Positions 1 to 7,815 are shown, numbered from the stretch's first letter. The stretch: DNA of 9,214 nucleotides from Alphaproteobacteria bacterium (GCA_030424705.1 JAUHWJ010000041.1:1-9214), one strand, 5' to 3'. Translations and numbers: made by a program. The notes: generated by a model not told the origin, from the sequence alone.

Positions 1-1
1 C

Positions 2-2092
<2,091 letters not shown>

Positions 2093-2263
2093 GCGGGGGG
2101 AGTGAGGTGACCTGCGCCTCTTCCTGTCATAAGGGGCGGAGAGCGGAAGTTCGCTGTCGCCGCGAACGGGCCCTGTCGATACCGGCAAAACGGACATTGG
2201 AAGACCGCTCAAACCTCTTCTCATACATGGTCATTTGCGCCTTTTTGGACACCCCTTGCCTCG

Positions 2264-2292
2264 TTGCGATCGGAGACAACCCCAGCTACACT
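2264..2292 (+). promoter_or_regulatory. candidate sigma70-type promoter of the three-gene cassette
   Basis: TTGCGA (2264-2269) and TACACT (2287-2292) are separated by exactly 17 bp. Each matches 4 of 6 consensus positions. Transcription would begin near 2299, giving a short leader before the ATG at 2319. A purine-rich GAGGG (2303-2307) lies 11 bp upstream of that ATG and can act as ribosome binding site. The rest of the 226-bp spacer after clpB holds no gene I can support; GC falls across it from clpB-like to cassette-like. This is a motif match only. Confidence 0.4.
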
Positions 2293-2318
2293 GATGTGCG
2301 GCGAGGGACGAGATAAAC

Positions 2319-2648
2319 ATGCAAATCATCATCGGGGTGTTCATTAGTTTCGCCGCAGCTCTGCTGTTTTTTCTGTTCGAGCCGATGCTGTTGGGGCTCA
2401 GCGAAGCTTGGAGAATGGTTACTGCGGCAATCGTTTTCGTTGTCGTTATAAGCATAATTTTTTTTCTACACTGGTGCTCGTCCGGAAGCTCAAACGAACC
2501 GCGCTCTATCGCCATGCGAAACAAGTCGAAAAAGGATCTCGATATTGAAATTAAGAATGTAAAGGCAAAAATCGGATCTGGAAATGTTGCCTCTGACAAT
2601 GAATCCGGCGGAAATACGAATATAAAAATTTCCAACAGCGGCCTTTGA
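2319..2648 (+). CDS. Small two-helix membrane protein with C-terminal amyloid-like signalling motif (putative effector)
   Basis: I do not recognise a named family. The 109-residue protein has two hydrophobic segments, about residues 3-20 and 33-51, joined by a short loop. A polar tail follows with R62, R67, K69, K71 and K72 just after the second helix. By the positive-inside rule, both termini should face the cytosol. The last 24 residues are rich in G, N, S and I (G86 to S107) and match, without gaps, residues 100-121 of the next protein. Established knowledge: in prokaryotic amyloid-signalling pairs, a small membrane-targeting or pore-forming effector carries at one terminus a motif that is repeated in the adjacent NLR-like protein. 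I infer that this is the membrane-disrupting executor. It is first in the operon, 4 bp from the next gene. Codon use is far less GC-biased than in clpB. A plain anchor or a toxin of another type remains possible. Confidence 0.8.
   Translation: MQIIIGVFISFAAALLFFLFEPMLLGLSEAWRMVTAAIVFVVVISIIFFLHWCSSGSSNEPRSIAMRNKSKKDLDIEIKNVKAKIGSGNVASDNESGGNTNIKISNSGL
2574..2639 (+). repeat. Amyloid-like motif, copy 1 (effector C-terminus)
   Basis: This segment encodes residues 86-107 of the membrane protein. Positions shared with copy 2 at 2950-3015 are G86, G88, V90, A91, S92, N94, S96, G98, N99, I102, I104, S105 and S107. Conservative pairs are N89/D, E95/Q, G97/S, N101/D and N106/D. The alternation of small, polar and beta-branched residues with two G-N turns suits a beta-arch amyloid fold. 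Only two residues follow before the stop, so the motif is terminal. Confidence 0.7.
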
Positions 2649-2652
2649 AGAA

Positions 2653-3507
2653 ATGAAACACGCACATTTTCGCTTGGATTGGCTTCGAGAATCCGGAAAG
2701 CTCCGACTGTTTCTTGAAGGTCAACCGGGCGTTGTTAGGATTGAATTTCAATCGGAAGAAGCAGCAGTGGACAAGTTCAACCATTTCATCAAGGAGCAGT
2801 TTCAAAACGGGAACAGAAACGGTCAATGGCTGTCGGCCCGTCTTGATGATGATTGGAGCACCACCCATACAATCGATGACCAGCTTCATGCTATTGCACG
2901 AAAGCTGGAAGAAGCCGGTATTGTAGTAGATTGGTCTCAGGCACAAAGCGGTGTCGGTGATGTCGCCTCTAGAAACCAATCCAGCGGTAACTTGGACATC
3001 AATATCTCCGATTCAGTGATCATAAATGGCATGGATGCATCACCGGGCGGCGTTCAAAAACGCGTTAATCTTGTTTGCGAGGCGATGAAGCAGTTCGTTG
3101 CCAATGGTGGCCGATTCATGCTCGTCGTCAACGACATGGAAAAGCAGAACCAGGGGAAAATCTGGAAGGCAATCTGGAATGCTGGACTTCGGGACGCCGG
3201 AGGGAATCGGCTGTTGCTGGTCTACTATGTCGGACCCAAATGCGGGGAAGAACCGCACGATGATGCACCTGCTCCAAATGTTGCTTTCACGCTTCCACAC
3301 AACATTGAGGCCGATGACGCTCGGCAGAATGAAGTCTACGACGATGTTGTCGGAATCCTTACGGGTCGCGGATACGCGCCCGAAAAAGCTGCGAGTGCTG
3401 CGGAGATGTTGCTCGACAGCAACTCGGACTCCGTAAGAAGGCTGCACATGGGCTTGTCTAAGCATTTGATGAACCGGTCGATAACGAAGGGCGTTCCCTC
3501 GTCATGA
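2653..3507 (+). CDS. Adaptor protein: unknown N-terminal domain, amyloid-like motif, degenerate STAND-like module
   Basis: I recognise no named family for this 284-residue protein. Residues 1-95 look like a small alpha/beta domain (strands near 5-10, 17-21 and 27-32; helices near 35-50 and 74-88). Residues 100-121 repeat the motif at the end of the upstream membrane protein. Residues 134-275 resemble part of a STAND/NLR nucleotide-binding core: a helix (135-150), then the strand FMLVVND (155-161) with D161 in the Walker-B position, an Asn/Gln/Lys-rich loop, W171, and a second strand RLLLVYY after a Gly-Gly turn, as in NB-ARC proteins. A helical segment (220-275) may be the lid. No Walker A (GxxxxGK[ST]) exists anywhere, so ATP binding is unlikely; an inactive-STAND (iSTAND) assignment is my inference. 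The ATG at 2653 lies 4 bp after the upstream stop, with a weak GAAG as ribosome binding site, and the 3' end overlaps the next start by ATGA, implying translational coupling. Confidence 0.85.
   Translation: MKHAHFRLDWLRESGKLRLFLEGQPGVVRIEFQSEEAAVDKFNHFIKEQFQNGNRNGQWLSARLDDDWSTTHTIDDQLHAIARKLEEAGIVVDWSQAQSGVGDVASRNQSSGNLDINISDSVIINGMDASPGGVQKRVNLVCEAMKQFVANGGRFMLVVNDMEKQNQGKIWKAIWNAGLRDAGGNRLLLVYYVGPKCGEEPHDDAPAPNVAFTLPHNIEADDARQNEVYDDVVGILTGRGYAPEKAASAAEMLLDSNSDSVRRLHMGLSKHLMNRSITKGVPSS
2950..3015 (+). repeat. Amyloid-like motif, copy 2 (adaptor linker)
   Basis: This segment encodes residues 100-121 of the adaptor and aligns without gaps to copy 1 at 2574-2639, with 13 of 22 residues identical. 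Among those 13 residues only four codons are identical (gcc, tct, tcc, tcc); the other nine are synonymous replacements such as gtt/gtc, aat/aac and agc/tca. That pattern points to old divergence with the peptide held by selection, not a recent DNA duplication. It is followed by the hydrophobic VII (122-124), absent in copy 1. Confidence 0.7.
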
Positions 3508-4658
3508 GCGTGCTTGATGACTTCCTCGCAGGTGCACCGGACGGCGTTGCTCCGACGTTGGCCGCGTTGGCGTGTGCAGAGAGCCTTACGGATGATGTCG
3601 CGCGCGCGATTTACAAAAAAGTGCCTGTGCCTGGATTGGATGCAGAGCAGTTTCTGTCTGCTTTCAAATACTCCGGCCTGACCGAGCCGAGAAACAGCGA
3701 ATGGAATCTCAATCACGAACTGCGATTTGAACTCGTCCGATCGAATTTCTTGCCTGCGGACGCCAAGCATTCGGTTCACCGCTATCTGGCTGAGTTGGGT
3801 GCGAAAGCTGATTTCCACGAGACGGCGGGCCGAACCGTTCCGACCTATCTATTCTCCGAAGCTGGCATTGCCTACCATTTGGCCGGGGCCGGAAAAGTAG
3901 AGGCCGCTCTGGATCATTACAGCCGCGCATCTCGTGGGCCGTTTAACGGGGCGCAATGGCTCGGTGCGAAGCTTGTCGAGGAACAAGAAGAAACTGGCGT
4001 TATTCCAGAAGGGCAGATCGAAACGACTTTCTTGCGTGCGTGGGTCATGCTGCGACAGGGGTGCAGGAAAGAGGCGATGCCTCTTTTTGAAAAAGTCGCT
4101 GAGACCGATGTGAAAAAACGTGAAGTCGCGATTTCGCTCCACCTCTTTGCGAACAGTTTGCCACCGCGACGCTCGGTAGATGCAGAAAGAAAACTCTGGC
4201 GCGCCATCGAGATCGCAGAAGCGCTTGGAGAACGTCATGGCGTGGCTCAATACCTCCACAGCCTCGCCAACCTCCTGAGCAAGCGGGACGGGCGCTGGGA
4301 CGAGGCGGAGAAGGCCTATCGTGAGAGCATCGAGATGCTTCAAGAGGTCGGCGACCGTTTCGGCGAGGCCCAGACCCTTCACAGCCTCGCCAACCTGCTG
4401 AGCAAGCAGGACGGGCGCTGCGACGAGGCGGAGAAGGCCTATCATGAGAGCATCGAAATCGGGGAGAAGATCCGCAGGGATAATCATGTAGCGCAAACGC
4501 TTCGCAGCTACGCGCTGCACATTGAGCGACGCGATCCCAAACAGGCGCTGGAACTGCTGACGCGTTCGCTCGAAATTAACGAGCGGCGCGGCAACCGCAG
4601 GTTTGCCAATCTTGTCAGGCAAACAATCGGGCAAGTTCGGAAGAGGAACGGGCTTTAG
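3504..4658 (+). CDS. Winged-helix/TPR-repeat protein, putative sensor of an NLR-like system
   Basis: The protein has 384 residues and no named family I can assign. Residues about 15-95 read like the winged-helix domain that follows the NTPase core in STAND/AP-ATPase proteins: leucine-rich helices, then a short SGLTEP turn and WNLNHELRFELVR (67-79), matching the usual pattern of a strand followed by a conserved H..lR helix. From about 115 to the end the protein is helical TPR-like: units begin near 212, 251, 292 and 333, with the typical LHSLANLLSK and DEAEKAYxESIE helices and a 41-residue period. TPR arrays bind protein or peptide partners; here I infer a ligand-sensing role. The start overlaps the upstream stop (ATGA, 3504-3507), so both products are made in coupled fashion and together resemble one split STAND protein. 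Signal peptide and membrane segments are absent. Alternative: a plain TPR scaffold. Confidence 0.85.
   Translation: MSVLDDFLAGAPDGVAPTLAALACAESLTDDVARAIYKKVPVPGLDAEQFLSAFKYSGLTEPRNSEWNLNHELRFELVRSNFLPADAKHSVHRYLAELGAKADFHETAGRTVPTYLFSEAGIAYHLAGAGKVEAALDHYSRASRGPFNGAQWLGAKLVEEQEETGVIPEGQIETTFLRAWVMLRQGCRKEAMPLFEKVAETDVKKREVAISLHLFANSLPPRRSVDAERKLWRAIEIAEALGERHGVAQYLHSLANLLSKRDGRWDEAEKAYRESIEMLQEVGDRFGEAQTLHSLANLLSKQDGRCDEAEKAYHESIEIGEKIRRDNHVAQTLRSYALHIERRDPKQALELLTRSLEINERRGNRRFANLVRQTIGQVRKRNGL
4254..4499 (+). repeat. Tandem duplication of a 123-bp TPR unit
   Basis: Unit 1 (4254-4376, residues 251-291) and unit 2 (4377-4499, residues 292-332) are in register. Over the first 84 bp of each (4254-4337 and 4377-4460) I count 77 identical bases. 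The last third has diverged. The duplicated block is GC-rich (55 of 84 bases in unit 1), more like the host genes than the rest of the cassette. The copies most probably arose by recent duplication or gene conversion. Confidence 0.9.
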
Positions 4659-4674
4659 CGCTCGCCCATTTTTT
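4650..4674 (+). terminator. Weak intrinsic terminator after the TPR gene
   Basis: GGGC (4650-4653) can pair with GCCC (4664-4667) over a 10-nt loop, followed almost at once by six T (4669-4674). The stem is only 4 bp and overlaps the stop codon of the TPR gene. It is the only terminator-like element I see after the cassette. Confidence 0.35.
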
Positions 4675-5127
4675 GGTGTGTTGACCCGGGATTTTAGAGA
4701 GCTTTGACGCAAAACTCCGACGTCGCCGCAGGTTGATCTTTCAACATGTGCTACTTTGCCACTTGGCAGGGCGAGGCTGCGACCGCCGAGAGTCGCGAGG
4801 GGACGTGGTCTCATGTGTTCACGTGCGGGGTTGTTGAGGAAACGCTAGTGCCAAGTGTGAGGGTCAGCGAGGCGGGCCACGACACAGCATTGCACCCACA
4901 GCGAACCGCTGGTTTAATGGACAGCGCTTCGGCATGTGACGCCCGATACGGACAGCAGCTATGGGCCGATAGCCGCGCAACCAAAAAACAACCGATCATC
5001 CGCTACGATTCCTCCCAGAAAAATTTCGAAATTTTCGTTTATCTCATAAAACCTACCACTTAACCCCCCTGCGCAATGTGCGCACACGCCCCTCCCCCCG
5101 CCCCGCCGCCCCTGCTACCCTCGCGCC
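4659..5127. other. 469-bp gene-poor spacer between cassette and dinB
   Basis: No gene is supported here. A 105-codon frame (4746-5063) and a 62-codon frame on the other strand lack convincing coding character or a ribosome binding site. Composition is intermediate, with A/T-rich stretches near 4670-4715 and 4980-5060. Contents seen: a short hairpin GTTGA-TCTT-TCAAC (4732-4745), a perfect 16-bp palindrome (5020-5035) and two copies of TGCGCA three bases apart (5070-5075, 5079-5084). The segment around 4860-4985 has the look of degraded sequence or a dispersed intergenic element. Confidence 0.5.
5020..5035. repeat. Perfect 16-bp palindrome
   Basis: AAAATTTCGAAATTTT is its own reverse complement, centred on TTCGAA at 5025-5030. 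It sits about 90 bp upstream of the dinB start. It could be a dimeric regulator operator or a small symmetric structure. It lacks the GTTC-N7-GTTC form of an alphaproteobacterial LexA box. Confidence 0.6.
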
Positions 5128-6390
5128 ATGCCCGCCTTCTGCCGAGACTGCCTGGCCCGATTCGAGGGCGCCGCGCCCTCCTCCGGGCGCTGCCCCGCCT
5201 GCCGCTCGCCGAGGCTGGCCGCCCATCCGGAGCTCTTCTCCCTCGGCATCGCCCATGTCGATTGCGACGCCTTCTATGCGGCGGTGGAGAAGCGGGACGA
5301 TCCCTCGCTGGCCGATCTCCCCCTGATCGTCGGCGGGGGGCGGCGCGGGGTCGTCTCCACCTGCTGCTACATCGCCCGCATCCGCGGCGTCCGCTCCGCC
5401 ATGCCGATGTTCAAGGCCCTCGCCCTCTGCCCCGAGGCCGTGGTGGTGAAGCCCCGCATGGCCGCCTATGTCGAGGCCTCCCGCGCCGTCCGGTCCCTCA
5501 TGGAGGGGTTGACCCCGCTGGTGGAGCCCCTCTCGCTCGACGAGGCCTTTCTGGACCTCAGGGGGACGGAGCGGCTCCACGGCGCGCCGCCCGCCCTCTC
5601 CCTCGCCCGCCTCCTGAACGCGATCGAGCGGGAGGTCGGCGTCACTGCCTCCGCCGGCCTCTCCCACAACAAGTTCCTGGCCAAGACGGCCTCCGACCTC
5701 GACAAGCCCCGCGGCTTCTCCGTCATCGGGCGGGAGGAGACGCCGGCCTTCCTCGCCCCCCGCCCCGTCTCCTCCCTCTGGGGCGTCGGCGCCAGCCTCC
5801 GCGCGAAGCTGGAGGCGGAGGGGCTGCGCACCGTCGCCGATCTCCGCCGCCGCCCCGAAGCCGAGCTCGCCGCCCGCTTCGGCGCCATGGGCCTCCGCCT
5901 CGCCCGCCTCGCACGGGGGGAGGATGCGCGCGCTGTCACCCCCGATTCCCCGATGAAGTCCATCTCCGCCGAAACCACCTTCGACGCCGACATTGCCGAC
6001 CGGGAGGCGCTGGAGGCCCATCTCTGGCGCCTCGCCCTCCGCGTCTCCGACCGCGCGAAGGCGAAGGCGCTGACGGGCCGCCGCGTGACGCTGAAGGCGA
6101 AAACCTCCGCCTTCCGCACCATCACGCGGCAGAAAGCCCTCTCCGCCCCCACCGACCTCGCCGACACGCTCTTCCGCGCCGCGCGGGATCTCCTCCCCCT
6201 CGCCCTCCCCTCCGCCCCCTTCCGCCTCATCGGCCTCGGCCTCTCCGACCTCGCCGCCGAACGCCCCGCCGATTCGCCCGACCTCCTCGACCCCGCCGCG
6301 GCCCAGCGCGCAAAGGCCGAGCGGGCGGCGGACGGGATTCGCGCGCGCTATGGCGCGGAAGCGATCATCAAGGGCCGAAGCTGGCGCTGA
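5128..6390 (+). CDS. dinB: Y-family DNA polymerase IV (DinB) with N-terminal zinc ribbon
   Basis: This is an error-prone translesion polymerase of 420 residues, against 351 for E. coli DinB. The extra ~40 N-terminal residues hold C5-x2-C8 and C22-x2-C25, a zinc-ribbon-like leader known in Rhodobacterales homologues. The palm begins at IAHVDCDAFYAAVE with metal ligand D45 and steric-gate Y50. The YIARIRGVRSAM finger segment is at 81-92, and the second catalytic block SLDEAFLD at 136-143 gives D138 and E139. The thumb helix-hairpin-helix (LWGVGASLRAKL) is near 217-228 and the little-finger domain (KSISAETTF) starts near 277. The C-terminal PDLLDP (384-389) sits where a beta-clamp-binding motif is expected but is degenerate, lacking the usual QL.LF. 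The ATG at 5128 is chosen because it includes both Cys pairs; no clear ribosome binding site precedes it. The gene is probably monocistronic. Confidence 0.93.
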   Translation: MPAFCRDCLARFEGAAPSSGRCPACRSPRLAAHPELFSLGIAHVDCDAFYAAVEKRDDPSLADLPLIVGGGRRGVVSTCCYIARIRGVRSAMPMFKALALCPEAVVVKPRMAAYVEASRAVRSLMEGLTPLVEPLSLDEAFLDLRGTERLHGAPPALSLARLLNAIEREVGVTASAGLSHNKFLAKTASDLDKPRGFSVIGREETPAFLAPRPVSSLWGVGASLRAKLEAEGLRTVADLRRRPEAELAARFGAMGLRLARLARGEDARAVTPDSPMKSISAETTFDADIADREALEAHLWRLALRVSDRAKAKALTGRRVTLKAKTSAFRTITRQKALSAPTDLADTLFRAARDLLPLALPSAPFRLIGLGLSDLAAERPADSPDLLDPAAAQRAKAERAADGIRARYGAEAIIKGRSWR

Positions 6391-6544
6391 TTTGTGCGGC
6401 GCAGCGCGTCCATCACCGCGCCCCATTCGCACCTGCGAAAATTTTTTGTCCACGAAGAAAAGATTAATTCGATATTTTTCAGTGGCTTAAGATTTCTTCA
6501 CACCTGAAAACTGTGATGATCGCCGCGCGGTGCGAAACGAAGAC

Positions 6545-6573
6545 TTGCCAATGCTGCGGCGCACACCTAATTT
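6545..6573 (+). promoter_or_regulatory. Candidate promoter of the sRNA gene
   Basis: TTGCCA (6545-6550, 5 of 6 consensus positions) and TAATTT (6568-6573, 3 of 6) are 17 bp apart. A start about 7 nt downstream would fall at ~6580, exactly at the first hairpin of the proposed RNA. The upstream stretch 6440-6540 is conspicuously A/T-rich for this genome. Confidence 0.4.
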
Positions 6574-6579
6574 CAAGTC

Positions 6580-6653
6580 ACGGTTTAGGCCGTAGCCCTT
6601 AGTCGGGCGTTTCCTCCCTTTACTGCGGGCCGCTTCGGCGGCCCGTTTTTTTT
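6580..6653 (+). ncRNA. αr8/suhB (MmgR)-like small RNA
   Basis: About 74 nt with three hairpins in series: ACGG/CCGT (6580-6593), GCCC/GGGC (6595-6608), then a GC-rich terminator (6626-6645) with eight T. Between hairpins two and three lies an unpaired pyrimidine tract containing TTTCCTCCCT (6610-6619). From memory, that 10-mer is the invariant core of the alphaproteobacterial αr8 family (Rfam suhB), whose best-known member is MmgR of Sinorhizobium meliloti, which limits polyhydroxybutyrate accumulation. A CCTCCC stretch can pair with Shine-Dalgarno sequences, so action by blocking translation is plausible. The gene stands alone between dinB (+) and a minus-strand gene. The 5' end is inferred from a promoter match; family membership rests on the core plus architecture, not a covariance search. 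Confidence 0.65.
6626..6653 (+). terminator. Strong intrinsic terminator of the sRNA
   Basis: CGGGCCGC (6626-6633) pairs perfectly with GCGGCCCG (6638-6645) across a TTCG tetraloop, followed by eight T (6646-6653). The opposite strand has no T-run after the stem, so it terminates only rightward transcripts. Confidence 0.92.
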
Positions 6654-6684
6654 GCGCCGGGTCCGCGCCGGCGCAGTCGGGAGG

Positions 6685-7548
6685 TTATTCCGCGGCGAGC
6701 GCCCGCGGCGCCCGGCCCATGCCGGCGAGGAGAGGGATGACGCGCGCGAGCGTCGCGTGGAAGGCCTCGAAGCCCGGCCCGGGCTCCACCCGCTCCTGAT
6801 CGAGATAGAGCCCGCGGTCGATCTCGATCTGGATCGCATGCCAGCCCTGCGCCGGCCGGCCATAGCGCTGAGTGATATGCCCGCCGGCGAAGGGCGCGTT
6901 CATCGCCACAGCGAAGCCCGCGCCCTCGAAGGCGGCCGCGGCCTCCAGCATGAAGGGCCGGGCGGCGGAGGCGCCGAAGCGGTCCCCCAGAACGATCTCC
7001 GCTCGCCCGCCCCGCACCCGCGGCGCGGCGCGGAGCGCGTCGGTCGGCATCGAATGACAATCGAGCAGGATCGCATGGCCGAACCGCCCCGCCGCCTCCG
7101 TCATCAGCGCCTCAAGGCGCTGGTGATAGGGCGTGTGCCAGGCGGCGATGCGCGCCCGCGCCTCCTCCAGCGCGATCTTGCCGCGATAGATCGGCCGCCC
7201 CTCCGCCACGATCCGGGGGATGACGCCGAGCCCGGCGGCGACGCGCGGGTTGAGCCCGGTCGCCTGCACATCCCGCACCACGGCGGGGTCGAGCTCCTCC
7301 GGCCCGCGGTTGAGGTCGACATAGGCGCGCGGCATCGTCGCGGCGATCAGCGGCGCGCCCCAGTCCGGCGCTGAGGCGAAGAGCCGGTCGACAAAGGCGT
7401 CCTCGGAGGCGCGGAGCGCGCGCCGGTCCAGCCGCGCGCGGGCGATCAGATCCTCGGGATAGAAGCGCCCGCTATGGGGCGACGAGAAAACGACGGCGGA
7501 GGTCGCCTCCCGCGGTTCCGTCAGCGTATAGGGGGCCGGGCCGGACAT
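6685..7548 (-). CDS. N-formylglutamate amidohydrolase family protein (HutG-like)
   Basis: Members of this zinc-hydrolase family split N-formyl-L-glutamate into formate and glutamate, the last step of one histidine-degradation route. With the ATG at 7548 the protein has 287 residues, within family size. Motifs in order: SPHSGRFYP (23-31), RAYVDLNRGPEELDP (74-88), WHTPYH (137-142), LLDCHSMP (161-168), LGDRFG (187-192), NAPFAGGHITQRYGRP (217-232) and HAIQIEI (237-243). The conserved His and Asp/Glu residues in these blocks are the likely metal ligands. A TTG start at 7584 would add 12 residues (MPSGGRRSIFAA) that look unconserved, so I prefer the ATG; neither has a clear ribosome binding site. 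No other hut gene lies nearby, so a role outside histidine catabolism is possible. It ends at TAA, 31 bp beyond the sRNA terminator and convergent with that transcript. Confidence 0.88.
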   Translation of the reverse strand: MSGPAPYTLTEPREATSAVVFSSPHSGRFYPEDLIARARLDRRALRASEDAFVDRLFASAPDWGAPLIAATMPRAYVDLNRGPEELDPAVVRDVQATGLNPRVAAGLGVIPRIVAEGRPIYRGKIALEEARARIAAWHTPYHQRLEALMTEAAGRFGHAILLDCHSMPTDALRAAPRVRGGRAEIVLGDRFGASAARPFMLEAAAAFEGAGFAVAMNAPFAGGHITQRYGRPAQGWHAIQIEIDRGLYLDQERVEPGPGFEAFHATLARVIPLLAGMGRAPRALAAE

Positions 7549-7627
7549 GGCGGCGAAGATGGAGCGCCGGCCCCCGCTTGGCAATGCGCGCGGCTCGGGA
7601 ACCCTTGAATTTCGCGTGCGCGCGGCC

Positions 7628-7657
7628 TTGACTGGCCCATGGCCCCCATGCTTTATC
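7628..7657 (+). promoter_or_regulatory. Candidate promoter of tRNA-Val
   Basis: TTGACT (7628-7633) is followed after 17-18 bp by CTTTATC (7651-7657), which offers a weak -10 in either register. The distance to the tRNA 5' end (7682) fits a short 5' leader. It lies just upstream of, and divergent from, the hydrolase gene. Confidence 0.45.
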
Positions 7658-7681
7658 CCGCGACCGGGCGCGGAGGCTCAT

Positions 7682-7756
7682 GGGCGTATAGCTCAGCGGG
7701 AGAGCACTTCGTTGACATCGAAGGGGTCACTGGTTCAATCCCAGTTACGCCCACCA
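7682..7756 (+). tRNA. tRNA-Val (anticodon GAC)
   Basis: This is a complete cloverleaf of 75 nt with encoded CCA. The acceptor stem GGGCGTA (7682-7688) pairs with TACGCCC (7746-7752); the discriminator is A7753 and CCA is 7754-7756. The D arm is GCTC/GAGC. The anticodon stem CTTCG/CGAAG encloses TTGACAT, so the anticodon is GAC (7714-7716), reading GUC and GUU. The T arm ACTGG/CCAGT encloses TTCAATC. All stems are fully paired. Confidence 0.97.
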
Positions 7757-7815
7757 TCAGGTCCGCCGCGCCGGGGACGACAACGCTAGAGGGCGCCCCG
7801 CGCCGGGAGACGACC

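Noticed and set aside
3504..4658. Search for a third copy of the amyloid-like motif in the TPR protein
   Set aside because: No G-x-G-[ND]-V-A-S or N-x-S-x-G-N pattern is present; the motif is confined to the first two proteins.
4746..5063. 105-codon frame in the spacer after the TPR gene
   Set aside because: No ribosome binding site, no recognisable domain, mixed codon use unlike either host or cassette genes, and it runs through the palindrome; it is kept only as part of the spacer description.
4659..5127. LexA box for SOS control of dinB
   Set aside because: No GTTC-N7-GTTC is present; the nearest, GTTC at about 4818 followed by GTTG, has the wrong spacing and last base.
5053..6453. 466-codon minus-strand frame opposite dinB
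   Set aside because: Gly/Ala/Arg-rich low-complexity product mirroring the GC-rich dinB gene, whose catalytic motifs are clear on the other strand.
7549..7584. TTG start giving a 299-residue hydrolase
   Set aside because: The added 12 residues do not resemble the family N-terminus, TTG is rare, and an ATG lies at the expected position.
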